In this document: positions 14,609 through 24,662 of the stretch, one piece after another
Position numbering within the stretch: the stretch's first letter is position 1
Layout: each line of letters opens with the position of its first letter
DNA from: JBCDGZ01 sp038750655
Lineage (GTDB): Bacteria; Bacteroidota; Bacteroidia; Chitinophagales; Saprospiraceae
Assembly (NCBI GenBank): GCA_038750655.1
Contig: JBCDGZ010000052.1
Location: forward strand, 1-46,947
DNA length: 46,947 nt
Reading direction: 5' to 3'
Notes under the pieces: generated by a model
Told to the model about the DNA's origin: nothing
The model's database searches: none
Seen by the model: only the letters and a program-made list of their open reading frames with translations
Translations under genes and position numbers: made by a program

Positions 14609-17600
14609 ATGAAAGTACCAACACCCAAATGGTCCTTAGTACTCCCTCTGTTGGTCGTTATGCTTTATTTCTTAAGCCCCTCTACGCTTTCTGCGCAGTG
14701 TGTTATGGCTTGTAACAATGGCGTCGAAGTGGCGCTAGATGACAACTGCCAAGCAGAAGTACTCCCGGATATGATCTTGGAAGGGATCAGTACCAGCAGT
14801 TGTGCTGGCCCCTTCTTAGTGGTTATCCAAGAGGCCAACGGCACTCCGATCCCCAGCAGCCCCTTTGTCAATGCCAGCCATATCGGCCAAACCTTGATCG
14901 TCATGGTCACGGACCAGCCAAGCGGCAACAATTGCTGGGGCACGATCAATGTAGTCGATGGGCTGGCCCCGGTGCTGAGTTGTGATACTCTCAGCCTGCC
15001 TTGCAGCTTCGATGTAACACCCGCAGACGGCCCACCGATCACTGGTATCCTCCCCGTCGCCGTCGCCCCCCAGCAGGCCATCGGCCCCGCCGCCGGAGAC
15101 ACCTCCCGCATCGGCCTCCCCGTCGCCCTGCCCGACAACGCCGTCGTCACCGACCTCAACCTTAGCCTCAACCTCAGCCATAGCAACTCCAGTCACCTCG
15201 ACGTCTTCCTCCTCAGCCCCAGCGGATTGCAAGTCGAGCTGGCCACCGATGTGTGCGGCAATGCGCCCAACTGGAGCAACCTCACCTTCGACGATGAGGC
15301 GCTGGTCGCCGTCAATGCCGCCTGCGGCGGCAACCCCGCTCTGAGCGGCAGCGTACGCCCCGAAGGCAACCTCAGCGACTTCGACGGCCACCCCGCCCAG
15401 GGCCTCTGGCAGCTCCTGATCATCGATGATACCAACGGCGGTGCTGGCCTCCTCAGCAATGCCAACCTGCAAGTCAGCTACGAGCAACGGGCGGCCTACC
15501 GCCCCGCCGCCATGGATGCCTGCGGCCCCGCAACGCTCAACTTCATCGATGCCATCACCCCCGGCAGCTGCGCCGATACCTTCACTCAAATCATCCGCAG
15601 AACCTGGACGGCTACTGATGCCAGCGGCAACAGCCGCTCCTGCACCCAGCTGATCGTCCGCGAGCGGGAAGACGCTGCTGATCTACGGCTCCCCCCTTCC
15701 TTCGACGGCCTACTGCAACCGGCCCTGAAATGCGATGAGCGCCAGCCAGCTCCCGGAGGGCAGATCGTTCCGAACATCGGATGGAACGCCCTGCCGAATG
15801 GGCACCCCTCCCCTTTTGATGTCTTTTATCCAGCCCCCAACGACGATGTCGTTCAGTGGTTGGGTACGGGTGTACCAGAAGGTGGATGTGGTGATTTTTT
15901 AGCAACGTATAACGATACACGCATTGATCAATGTACGCCGGGCAGCCCGGCTTGCTTCAAAATCGTTCGCCTCTGGACCATCAATGATTGGTGTACGGGA
16001 CAGTTGTTGACGCACACACAGGTACTGAAGGTTGCGGACCACGAAGGGCCGATGATTTCAGGAATCAGCGATGCCAGTATTGGAACGAATCCCTGGAATT
16101 GTTCGGCGGATTGGATCGTACCTGCGCCGGTGTTGAGCGATAATTGTGATACCCAGTCGGGATTGAGTTATACGGTTAGCAGCTCGGGCGGTACGGTTTC
16201 GCAAAACCTGAATGGAAGCTTTCAAATCAGCGGGCTAGTTCCCGGTGATTATACGGTGACTTATACGGCCACGGATTGCTGTGGCAATAATACTAGCAGC
16301 AGCATTCGGCTATCGGTCACTGATCAGATTCCGCCTGCGGTAGCTTGTGATCAGTATACCCAGGCGGCGTTAAACATCGATGGGACTACGACCGTTCCGG
16401 CGACTACTTTTGATGATGGCAGTCAGGATAATTGCGGGCCGGTATTTTTCAAAGTGATTCGCATGAGCGAGTTGTTGACTACCGATAATGGCTCCACTAT
16501 GAGTCAGTCTGGTGTTTGTGGTGGTTTGAATGGCGATGATGATCCTGGACTCTTGGGCACGCAGGTTTACTTTGACGATTTTGCTCGATTTTGTTGTGAA
16601 GATTTGGGGGGAACGATTCCGGTGGTCTTGCGGGTCTTTGATATTGATCCGGGCAGCGGGCCGGTGACGCCGGGGCGGATGGCGCCGGGTGGTGATCTAG
16701 CTGGACGGTTCAACCAATGTATGGCGTTCATTGAGTTGGTGGATAAAATTGCTCCACGCATCAGCTGCCCCGCTGATGTAAGGCTAGAATGCACCCAGGA
16801 CTTCACCGACCTCAGTCTGACCGGGCAGGCTACAGCCACCGATAACTGTCAGCTTGATAGCTTATTTTATACCGATGTTACTGATCTCAATATGTGCAAT
16901 GCGGGCACCGTCGTACGCACCTGGATGGCCATTGATGCCCAGGGCCAGATGGCCGTTTGCACCCAAAATATTACCCTGATTGATCCCACTACACCGACTT
17001 TCTTCTTCCCTGCTGATGTCAATGTCAGTTGTGGAGCAAGTGATGATCCGTCCATTACGGGCGAACCCTTTGGTGTAGACAGCGACTGCGCCTTTATTGC
17101 TAGTACTTACACCGATCAAGTCTTCTGGTTCCAGGATTCTTGCCTGCGCAAGGTTCTGCGAGAGTGGAAGATTATTGACTGGTGCTCCGGCGCCTCAGAA
17201 ACCGATTTGCAGGTCATCAAAGAATTAGATGACCTGCCTCCGGTTTTCTCTACTCAAGTTTCCGATACCACCGTAGATTGCAGCGCCGTACCTCCTCCAG
17301 CCAGTGTTACCGTGAGCGATAGTTGTGATCCCAATCCAACGCTAAGCTTTTCAGAAACTCGCACCGATGGCCTTTGCGAGGACGACTATCAGCTGCGCCG
17401 AGTGTGGCTCGCTACCGATCGCTGCGGCAACAGCGACAGTATTGTACAAATCATCACGGTACAAGATACCATCGCTCCAAGCCTTACACAGGTGCCAGCC
17501 GATACACTAGTAGATTGCGATGCCGTCCCATCGGCTGCTACTCCAACCGCCAGCGATAATTGCGATCCCGCCCCCAGCCTGATCTTCCGCGAAACCCGAA

Positions 17601-20600
17601 CTGATGGCTCCTGCGCGGACAATTATAACCTCCGTCGAGTCTGGACGGTCACCGACCGCTGCGGCAATCAAGACAGCAGTGTACAGATAATCACCGTTCA
17701 AGATACCCTCGCCCCCATGATCACCGGCATACCCGCCGGAGCGGTCGTCGAATGCGATCAGGTACCCATGCCCGTACCGGGCCAAGCCATAGACAATTGC
17801 GATCCCAGCCCGATGCTGAGCTTTAGCGAAAGCCGGTTGGATGGGAATTGCGAAGACAATTATATCCTGCGCCGGGTATGGACTGCGACCGACCGTTGCG
17901 GCAATCAGGACAGCAGTATTCAAATCATCAACGTAGTGGACCAGACGGCCCCCGTCCTCGAAGCCGCTCCTGCCGATACGCTAGTGAATTGCGATGCCCT
18001 GCCCACTGCGCCGACGCTGGCGGCTAGCGACAACTGCGATCCCATGCCAGTCGTCAGTTTTACAGAAAGCCGAAGTGATGGCATTTGCATAGATAATTAT
18101 ACGCTGCGCCGAGTGTGGCTCGCCACCGATCGCTGTGGCAATCAAGATAGCGTCGTACAAATTATTACCGTTCAGGATACTGTAGCTCCAGTGCTCATCA
18201 ATGTTCCGACAGATACAACGGTAGAGTGTACCCAAGGGGTTTTGGATAATAATGTAATGGCGACGGACAACTGCGATCCGCAGGTCAATATTCGTTTAAT
18301 CATCAACAATCCCGACGGCCCTTGCAATGGTAACAATCAATTCATTCGCACCTGGATCGCTATTGATAATTGTGGAAATAGCGATACGGCCCGGCAGGTC
18401 ATCACCCTCATTGATACGATTCCTCCGGTCATCAGCGGCGTCCCCAATGATACTACAGTGGATTGCAGCAGCGGGCTGCCTTCGGCTTCCCCTATCGCAC
18501 TCGACGACTGTACTTCGGCAACCATTATGCTTACACAAAGTCAAGAGGATGGCGACTGCCTGGATGAACGTACCGTGACTCGGATTTGGACCGCCACGGA
18601 TGAATGTGGCAATATCGCTCGGGACACCCAGCGCGTTACTTTTATCGACACCCTTCCTCCCAGTTGGGATAATTTCCCCGCCGATACCACCGTACGCTGC
18701 GATAACATCCCCAATCCACTGCGCACGATCAGCGCCACTGATAATTGTGATAATGAAGTCGATATTATCTTCTTGGCCGATACCATCAACCGAATTTGTG
18801 AAAACGCCTTCACTATTCGCCGCACTTGGATCGCCGGAGATAATTGTATGAACAGCATTCGGGATACTCAAATTATTACCGTCATTGATACCATTGCGCC
18901 CATCATTAACGGCGTTCCCGATGATACAACGATGCTCTGCGAGAATCTGAGCAATATGCCGACTGTCAGTGCAACCGATGACTGTGATGTGATGGTAGAA
19001 TTGACTATGCTAACTGATACCCTGAATCGTATTTGCGAAAATAGCTTTACCATTCGCCGCATCTGGATTGCGGAGGACAACTGTGGGAATAGCAGCCGCG
19101 ATAGTCAGCTGGTCAATATCATCGATACGATTGCGCCGATGATTATGGGGGTACCGGCAGATACGACATTGAGTTGTTCGGACGGTTCGGTTATGCCCGA
19201 TGTTAGTGCGACTGATGACTGCGATACGATGGTTAATCTGGTGATGATGATCGATACCTTGGATCAGATTTGTGAAAACAGTTTTACCATTCGCCGTATC
19301 TGGATTGCGGAGGATAATTGCGGCAACAGCAGTCGGGACAGTCAGCTGGTTAACGTGGTTGATACCATTGCGCCGATGATCGTTGGCGTCCCCGCAGATA
19401 CTACGGTGGTTTGTGAAAATATTCCTCCAACACCCCGAGTAGGCAATGAAATTTCGATTACAGATAATTGTGATACCTTGGTTAACATCACTTTGGATAT
19501 AGATACCATTGATCGCGATCCGGTGTGTTTATCTGAATTCACCATCGTACGACGCTGGACAGCAGAAGATAATTGTGGAAACATCAGTCGAGATTCACAG
19601 ACCGTTATGGTCATTGATACCCTAGCTCCGATGATTATGGGGGTACCCGCTGATACTATTGTTTCTTGCGACTCCATTCCCACTACCCCAGCCGTTGATA
19701 CCACCGTTACCATAGCAGATAATTGCGATGCCGACTCCCAGCTCAGCTTCCGAACAGATACAGTGGCAGGAAGTTGCCCGGGAGAGTTTACCATCTTCCG
19801 CATCTGGCGAGCGACGGATAAATGCAGCAATATAAGTCTTGATACGCAGCGCATTGAAGTCGTTGACACCCTCGCTCCAGTGCTCACGGGTATTCCTAAC
19901 GATACGATGGTGGATTGCCGGTCTATTCCGGTCGCTCCAGAGCTTGGAGCAAAGGTAAGGGCGACGGACAACTGCGATACTTTAGTGACCCTTGATTTTA
20001 TGGAAAGTGAGCAGGGCATTTGTCCGCATACCTATGTGCTGACGCGCACCTGGACGGCAACGGACGATTGCGGCAATCAGCAAGTGAGGACGCAGCGGAT
20101 CAGTGTGGAGGATAGTGAGGCACCCGTGTTTGATGATCAGGTGCCCTTGGTCCCCAATTTCATTATCATCAAAGATACCTTCATTGTCACCCAAGACAGT
20201 TGCGACATTTTGGTCCCTATCATTGCCACAGCAACGGACAACTGCGATGACAATGTACGCATTACCAATGACTCGCAGTTTGCCTTCAGCAACGACAGCG
20301 GCGATGCTAGCGGTAATTATCCGATTGGAGAACATACGATCAACTTTACAGCGACAGATACTTGCGGCAATAGTACGATGGCTCAGGCTTTTGTTCGGGT
20401 GATCGATGCGGTAGGGCCGGCGACGTCCTGCAACCCGCTGGTGGTTACCCTAGATCCAGTAACCGGCACCTTCACCATTTTCCCCGAAGATGTGGCCACC
20501 GCCTTCGATGCTTGCAGCCCACCGGCGACCCTAGCCTTCGAAGGCCCTAGCCCCGACTCCATCGTCCTGAGCTGCGCTGATCTGCCCCGGCGGCTGGTGA

Positions 20601-21967
20601 TGGTCGAATCCTTCGATTCTATCATGCTACCCGGCGGCTGCGATGCGCTGGTCACCATTCTCCTCCCCCCTTCCAATCCGACGCTCTGTGACTCGCTGGT
20701 CAGCCCGCTCTCCGCCCTTGTCTCCGGGCAGGTCCTTACCGACGAGGGAGTTGAGCTATCCGAGGTGGAGATCAATGCCGAGGGCGGTATGTCGGCCAGC
20801 GAGATGACCGAAAGCTCCGGTTACTTCACCTTCCAACAACTACCGACGAATGAGCCCTACGAGATCACCCCGCACGATAATAATGATCCCTTGCAAGGGG
20901 TCAACTCCTACGATCTGGTGCTGATCAGCCGACACATTTTAGGCATCAACTATTTGAATTCGCCTTACAAAATCATCGCTGCGGATGTCAACAACTCTGG
21001 CAGCGTCACAACGATGGATATGGTGGAATTGCGCAAACTGATCCTGTACATCAACACTGAATTTGAGAATAATACCTCCTGGCGCTTTGTGCCCACCGAT
21101 TACAGTTTTGCCGATCCCGCCAATCCATTTACCAGTCCCTTCCCCGAATTCTACAAGATTGATCGCCTGGAAGGCAGTATGATTGATGTTGATTTTGTGG
21201 GGATTAAGACGGGGGACTTGAATGGCTCCGCTAGCTTTAGCAGTAGTCCTTTAGAAGGGCGGAACCGCCGCCCGGCCCTTCGCCTCCACACTCCTGATCG
21301 CCTCCTGCAAGCGGGTAAGGAGTATGAGCTGAGCTTCCGAGCCGAGGCCTTTACCGACCTGGCGGGCCTACAGTTTACGCTGAACTTTGATGCGGAGCAG
21401 CTGGAATTTTTGGGGCTGGGGGCCGAAGGCTCGGCGATTCGAATGCAGGAGGCCAATTGGGGGCAGCAATGGGCCCAGGAAGGTGTATTGACCGCCGCCT
21501 GGGGCGGCTATCCGGGCCAGACCGTTGAGGCGGGCGATCTGCTCTTTAGTCTTCGCTTCCGGGCCAAGTCGGGAGGCAGGCTCCAGCGAGCCCTCCGGCT
21601 CAGCTCCGACCGTACGCCGATGGCCGTCTTTGACACTATCGGTCGAGCCTACAATCTCAACCTTACGTTTGATCAAGAGCCGACCACCGCCCAGGCTCCA
21701 GCCACCCAGCTCTTCCAAAACCGTCCGAATCCATTCGCTCGGGAGACCTTGATTCCCTTCTTCCTGGCCGAAGACACCGAGGTTCAGTTGTCGGTATTTG
21801 ATGTTTCTGGTCGCTTGGTGAAGCAAGTTCAGCGGGCCTATCCGGCGGGCTACCACGAGGTGCCCCTGCGCAGCACGGAACTGCCCGGGCAAGCCCTCTA
21901 CTACTATCAATTGCAGACGCCGCAATTCGCGGCAACGCGGAAGATGGTCTTTACCATCCAACGCTAA
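14609..21967 (+). CDS. Giant T9SS-exported protein with P-domain, 14 HYR-like repeats and sorting domain
   Basis: A 2452-residue secreted protein. Order of parts: signal peptide 1-29 (ending LSAQ); cysteine-rich start; proprotein-convertase P-like domain ~160-293 (SHLDVFLLSPSG, GLWQLLIIDD); irregular HYR-like modules; fourteen ~80-residue HYR-like units ~712-1834, each with four cysteines in VxC, DNCD, a mid Cys and DxCGN; a carboxypeptidase-regulatory-like plus dockerin-like segment ~2038-2150 (VNSYDLVLISRHILG, AADVNNSGSVTTMD); a cohesin-like domain ~2221-2354; and a type A sorting domain ~2361-2452 (QNRPNPF, ending MVFTIQR). It should be carried across the outer membrane by T9SS and attached or released there. 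No enzyme domain is seen; adhesion or a matrix role is inferred. It is a single gene with a strong terminator. Confidence 0.92.
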   Translation: MKVPTPKWSLVLPLLVVMLYFLSPSTLSAQCVMACNNGVEVALDDNCQAEVLPDMILEGISTSSCAGPFLVVIQEANGTPIPSSPFVNASHIGQTLIVMVTDQPSGNNCWGTINVVDGLAPVLSCDTLSLPCSFDVTPADGPPITGILPVAVAPQQAIGPAAGDTSRIGLPVALPDNAVVTDLNLSLNLSHSNSSHLDVFLLSPSGLQVELATDVCGNAPNWSNLTFDDEALVAVNAACGGNPALSGSVRPEGNLSDFDGHPAQGLWQLLIIDDTNGGAGLLSNANLQVSYEQRAAYRPAAMDACGPATLNFIDAITPGSCADTFTQIIRRTWTATDASGNSRSCTQLIVREREDAADLRLPPSFDGLLQPALKCDERQPAPGGQIVPNIGWNALPNGHPSPFDVFYPAPNDDVVQWLGTGVPEGGCGDFLATYNDTRIDQCTPGSPACFKIVRLWTINDWCTGQLLTHTQVLKVADHEGPMISGISDASIGTNPWNCSADWIVPAPVLSDNCDTQSGLSYTVSSSGGTVSQNLNGSFQISGLVPGDYTVTYTATDCCGNNTSSSIRLSVTDQIPPAVACDQYTQAALNIDGTTTVPATTFDDGSQDNCGPVFFKVIRMSELLTTDNGSTMSQSGVCGGLNGDDDPGLLGTQVYFDDFARFCCEDLGGTIPVVLRVFDIDPGSGPVTPGRMAPGGDLAGRFNQCMAFIELVDKIAPRISCPADVRLECTQDFTDLSLTGQATATDNCQLDSLFYTDVTDLNMCNAGTVVRTWMAIDAQGQMAVCTQNITLIDPTTPTFFFPADVNVSCGASDDPSITGEPFGVDSDCAFIASTYTDQVFWFQDSCLRKVLREWKIIDWCSGASETDLQVIKELDDLPPVFSTQVSDTTVDCSAVPPPASVTVSDSCDPNPTLSFSETRTDGLCEDDYQLRRVWLATDRCGNSDSIVQIITVQDTIAPSLTQVPADTLVDCDAVPSAATPTASDNCDPAPSLIFRETRTDGSCADNYNLRRVWTVTDRCGNQDSSVQIITVQDTLAPMITGIPAGAVVECDQVPMPVPGQAIDNCDPSPMLSFSESRLDGNCEDNYILRRVWTATDRCGNQDSSIQIINVVDQTAPVLEAAPADTLVNCDALPTAPTLAASDNCDPMPVVSFTESRSDGICIDNYTLRRVWLATDRCGNQDSVVQIITVQDTVAPVLINVPTDTTVECTQGVLDNNVMATDNCDPQVNIRLIINNPDGPCNGNNQFIRTWIAIDNCGNSDTARQVITLIDTIPPVISGVPNDTTVDCSSGLPSASPIALDDCTSATIMLTQSQEDGDCLDERTVTRIWTATDECGNIARDTQRVTFIDTLPPSWDNFPADTTVRCDNIPNPLRTISATDNCDNEVDIIFLADTINRICENAFTIRRTWIAGDNCMNSIRDTQIITVIDTIAPIINGVPDDTTMLCENLSNMPTVSATDDCDVMVELTMLTDTLNRICENSFTIRRIWIAEDNCGNSSRDSQLVNIIDTIAPMIMGVPADTTLSCSDGSVMPDVSATDDCDTMVNLVMMIDTLDQICENSFTIRRIWIAEDNCGNSSRDSQLVNVVDTIAPMIVGVPADTTVVCENIPPTPRVGNEISITDNCDTLVNITLDIDTIDRDPVCLSEFTIVRRWTAEDNCGNISRDSQTVMVIDTLAPMIMGVPADTIVSCDSIPTTPAVDTTVTIADNCDADSQLSFRTDTVAGSCPGEFTIFRIWRATDKCSNISLDTQRIEVVDTLAPVLTGIPNDTMVDCRSIPVAPELGAKVRATDNCDTLVTLDFMESEQGICPHTYVLTRTWTATDDCGNQQVRTQRISVEDSEAPVFDDQVPLVPNFIIIKDTFIVTQDSCDILVPIIATATDNCDDNVRITNDSQFAFSNDSGDASGNYPIGEHTINFTATDTCGNSTMAQAFVRVIDAVGPATSCNPLVVTLDPVTGTFTIFPEDVATAFDACSPPATLAFEGPSPDSIVLSCADLPRRLVMVESFDSIMLPGGCDALVTILLPPSNPTLCDSLVSPLSALVSGQVLTDEGVELSEVEINAEGGMSASEMTESSGYFTFQQLPTNEPYEITPHDNNDPLQGVNSYDLVLISRHILGINYLNSPYKIIAADVNNSGSVTTMDMVELRKLILYINTEFENNTSWRFVPTDYSFADPANPFTSPFPEFYKIDRLEGSMIDVDFVGIKTGDLNGSASFSSSPLEGRNRRPALRLHTPDRLLQAGKEYELSFRAEAFTDLAGLQFTLNFDAEQLEFLGLGAEGSAIRMQEANWGQQWAQEGVLTAAWGGYPGQTVEAGDLLFSLRFRAKSGGRLQRALRLSSDRTPMAVFDTIGRAYNLNLTFDQEPTTAQAPATQLFQNRPNPFARETLIPFFLAEDTEVQLSVFDVSGRLVKQVQRAYPAGYHEVPLRSTELPGQALYYYQLQTPQFAATRKMVFTIQR
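16742..20110 (+). repeat. Fourteen tandem HYR-like coding repeats (~237 bp unit)
   Basis: Units start at the Asp codon of the D-T-x-A-P motif: 16742, 16982, 17228, 17465, 17702, 17939, 18176, 18413, 18647, 18887, 19124, 19361, 19616 and 19865, ending at 20110. Five successive units are exactly 237 bp and the others 234-255 bp, always a multiple of three. The units starting at 18887 and 19124 are almost the same in protein over their second halves (FTIRRIWIAEDNCGNSSRDS), pointing to recent duplication or conversion. Confidence 0.9.
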
Positions 21968-21979
21968 AGCGGAATAAAA

Positions 21980-22022
21980 AACGGCGGACCGAGTGCATAC
22001 CTGCTCTGTCCGCCGTTCTTTT
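21980..22022. terminator. Strong bidirectional terminator
   Basis: AACGGCGGAC (21980-21989) pairs perfectly with GTCCGCCGTT (22008-22017), followed by CTTTTT and preceded by an A-run. It fits termination of the giant gene on the plus strand and of the convergent SDR gene on the minus strand. Confidence 0.92.
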
Positions 22023-22039
22023 TAAAAATCTTGCCTTTC

Positions 22040-22864
22040 TCAGCTCAGCCCCATCTGCCCCTTCATCATCGCCATATATTCCTCATCATTCATTTGCTTT
22101 CGAGCAGCAATAATCTGCTCGGCGTCCGGCCCTGCGATGTAGCGCATCTGCCAAGTTCCGTCCGTTGCTGCTTCAAAGATTTTTTCGGCAACGATGATCG
22201 GCTCTGAATGCTGCGAACCAGCCTCTGCCATAGCAGCCAGTACTTTGTCAAGAAAAGGCTTGTACTCCGTCTGATCAGGATCAATATTCAGCAGGCTGGC
22301 CGTCGTTTCCCCAAAGTTGGTATTAATCATTCCCGGCTCGATCAGTTTGACCTTTATACCAATACCTTCCAATTCGTAAGATAAGGCCTCAGACATCCCT
22401 TCGACAGCGAATTTAGAGCCGTGGTATAAAGTCCCCATCGGAAAAGTTATTTTTCCCCCCATCGAAGAAATATTGATGACCGTCCCCTCCCCTGCTTTGC
22501 GCATATGAGGAAGAACATTTTTAGTCACCAGCAAAGCTCCAATAACATTGACATCAAACTGTTGACGAATCGCCCGCTCAGGGGTGGCTTCCAGAATACC
22601 GTAGGAGCCATAGCCCGCATTATTGAGCAAGACGTCGATCTTTCCAAAACGATCGATGGTCGCCGCCACTGCCGATTGAATGGTCTCCTCTTTGGTCACG
22701 TCCAGTTGGGTCACTAAAACCCTATCAAGCGCATTGAGTTCAGTATCTTGATCTGGGTTTTTACGGACGGTGGCGACTACGTTCCATCCTTTTTCTTGAA
22801 AGTATTTGGCAGTCATCCGTCCAATTCCGCTGCTGCATCCAGTAATCAATATGGTTTTATTCAT
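22040..22864 (-). CDS. Short-chain dehydrogenase/reductase (classical SDR)
   Basis: A 274-residue NAD(P)(H)-dependent oxidoreductase. It shows the glycine motif TGCSSGIG at 9-16, NNAGYG at ~86-91, a Ser in NISSMGG, and the catalytic YHGSK (Tyr and Lys four apart) near 155. Length is typical of classical SDRs. It follows the aldehyde dehydrogenase by 30 bases on the same strand, so the two probably share a transcript and may work on linked alcohol/aldehyde substrates under the AraC regulator upstream. Substrate unknown. It ends just before the shared terminator. Confidence 0.9.
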   Translation of the reverse strand: MNKTILITGCSSGIGRMTAKYFQEKGWNVVATVRKNPDQDTELNALDRVLVTQLDVTKEETIQSAVAATIDRFGKIDVLLNNAGYGSYGILEATPERAIRQQFDVNVIGALLVTKNVLPHMRKAGEGTVINISSMGGKITFPMGTLYHGSKFAVEGMSEALSYELEGIGIKVKLIEPGMINTNFGETTASLLNIDPDQTEYKPFLDKVLAAMAEAGSQHSEPIIVAEKIFEAATDGTWQMRYIAGPDAEQIIAARKQMNDEEYMAMMKGQMGLS

Positions 22865-22894
22865 TGCAGTTGTTTTTAATGTGTGAAAATGCTT

Positions 22895-24496
22895 TTAAAA
22901 ATCTTTTTTCCTAAAACTATCGACCACTGCGCCTCCTACCAATCGGGTCAGGTTGATCCAGCTGGGTTGGAGCGCAAAATCCGTCATGTGGATAGAGAGG
23001 TGGTCGAAGGCTTTCTGGTTGGTCCTCATGAGGTGGCCTGGCGACATAAAATCATCATAGAGAATGGATTTTTCGATGTTTTCAAAACAGTATACATTTC
23101 CGAAATTTCCTATTCCAGAGACAAAGGTTTTTCCTTCTTCATTACCTCCCCAGGTCAGTAAGGGATTAAAAAATATCAGCGGTGGGATCGTATTGACGGC
23201 AATACCTCCATAATTCAGTGCAGTAACTGTTTCGTCTAAAACCGCTGAATGGGCTTTTTGGGTATCCTCGTCTAGGATGATCATACATCCTAGCGTACCC
23301 AGCAGCTGGTGGTTACAAAACTCGGTAGCCGCTGGCAAAAAAGCGGCCGCATTGGCAGCTACATCAAGTGGTATTTCATTCATAATTTGACAGAAGGCCT
23401 CATGCTGAACGGCATAACTGTCTGCCGCTACATCCTCAATAAAAATAAAGTCGCCATGTTTAAAGCGTCCATGCTCGGGAGACAGGACTTGGGCTTTGGG
23501 GTACTGGTCCAAAAAATCCTGTTTGACCTTATCGGAACCTGGATAGTAAGTTCCGGCGGCGGGCGTCCCCTCTACGATGGCCTTTTTGAGGGCCTCCAAA
23601 AAAGCCTCCCGCTGTGCCCAGCCTCTGGACGTAATGATGGTCTGAGGACGGCCACATACCGCTCCTCCATTGAGCTTGGCGGCGGTGATAATCTGGTTGG
23701 CCTGATGCTCCATTTCTTTGGCGGTCCAGGCGCGATCCCCCGGTACAACAATCAGCGGGTTATTCCCACCGCATTCTGAAACCAGAGGGGTATTGGTCGC
23801 CTGCATAATGGCCTTTGCAGTCGAAGTCCCTCCGGTGAAATAGATTTTAGAAAGACCTTCTAGTGTCGTCATTTTCCTCCCCTGATCCGCATCACAAAAA
23901 GCAATGGCTTTGGCCTCCACCAGCGGCTGAAACACTTTCTCCCAGATGCGGTCCGTCGCCTCATTAAGTTGATGAGGTTTGTGGATAACGGTACAGTTTT
24001 CCAGAAACATTGCTTTTACCATTTCGAGAGAAGAGCTGTAATTGCCCGCCCCCGAAACGGCAATGATTCCTGCGGGTTTTTCCATCGGATTGATTTGCTT
24101 GGGTACCCCCTTCGTTCTCAGGTGGAAGCGCTGATTGCCTGCGATCAGTCGATCCTTCGCATCCAAGGGCTTCACCTCCACATCGTAGAGACCTTCCTTA
24201 ACTTGAGTGACCTTTTCTGCCTCCGGCATCTTCCCCTTAGCCAGCGACTCGTACAAATGAATACAAGCACTTAGGGTATTGGCAATAGGAACCGCCGTAC
24301 CAACCATTGATTCGGGATTCCGGAAGATTTCTTCGCCCATTATATCGTTTTTCATCTTGGTGTCGGCGGCAGCAAGCTCCTCGGCGTATTTCCCCAAATT
24401 ACTTCTAACTTTCTCTAAAAGGTAAAGCCGTTCGTGTATAGAGGTATTGGCCCATTGCTGAGGGTCTAGATGCTGATACGCTTCTTGTGCAGTCAT
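22895..24496 (-). CDS. Aldehyde dehydrogenase family protein
   Basis: A 533-residue NAD(P)-dependent aldehyde dehydrogenase-fold protein. Seen in order: cofactor-binding stretch IIAVSGAGNY and VIHKPH; KIYFTGGTSTAKAI (family F-T-G-S); VSECGGNNPLIV with the general-base Glu; and NGGAVCGRPQTII with the catalytic Cys. The usual GQxC loop is changed to GAVC and the usual N-x-F of the first domain is unusual, so it belongs to a divergent subgroup. An N-terminal ~100-residue helical part comes first. It sits between the AraC regulator and the SDR gene on the same strand. Substrate unknown. Confidence 0.87.
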   Translation of the reverse strand: MTAQEAYQHLDPQQWANTSIHERLYLLEKVRSNLGKYAEELAAADTKMKNDIMGEEIFRNPESMVGTAVPIANTLSACIHLYESLAKGKMPEAEKVTQVKEGLYDVEVKPLDAKDRLIAGNQRFHLRTKGVPKQINPMEKPAGIIAVSGAGNYSSSLEMVKAMFLENCTVIHKPHQLNEATDRIWEKVFQPLVEAKAIAFCDADQGRKMTTLEGLSKIYFTGGTSTAKAIMQATNTPLVSECGGNNPLIVVPGDRAWTAKEMEHQANQIITAAKLNGGAVCGRPQTIITSRGWAQREAFLEALKKAIVEGTPAAGTYYPGSDKVKQDFLDQYPKAQVLSPEHGRFKHGDFIFIEDVAADSYAVQHEAFCQIMNEIPLDVAANAAAFLPAATEFCNHQLLGTLGCMIILDEDTQKAHSAVLDETVTALNYGGIAVNTIPPLIFFNPLLTWGGNEEGKTFVSGIGNFGNVYCFENIEKSILYDDFMSPGHLMRTNQKAFDHLSIHMTDFALQPSWINLTRLVGGAVVDSFRKKDF

Positions 24497-24662
24497 GATC
24501 TTATGGTTTTTTGTTTTTGAATGGGACTGCCTTGAACTATTGATAAACAGCCGCCTTGCCCTACAAAAATGCAGACATCATAAAGGAATGGCTTACACAA
24601 ATCGCGGGAGGATGAGCACAGATTGCATATTGATATGCGGGTGCCAAGGGGAAAGGATATGC

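Noticed and set aside
19342..20019. Minus-strand open frame, and others like it, across the HYR repeat array
   Set aside because: Its repeats simply mirror the HYR units of the plus-strand gene (Ser/Val-rich shadow).
16742..20110. CRISPR-like or satellite-like array
   Set aside because: The ~237-bp period is a multiple of three, lies wholly in frame in a coding gene and encodes HYR-like modules.
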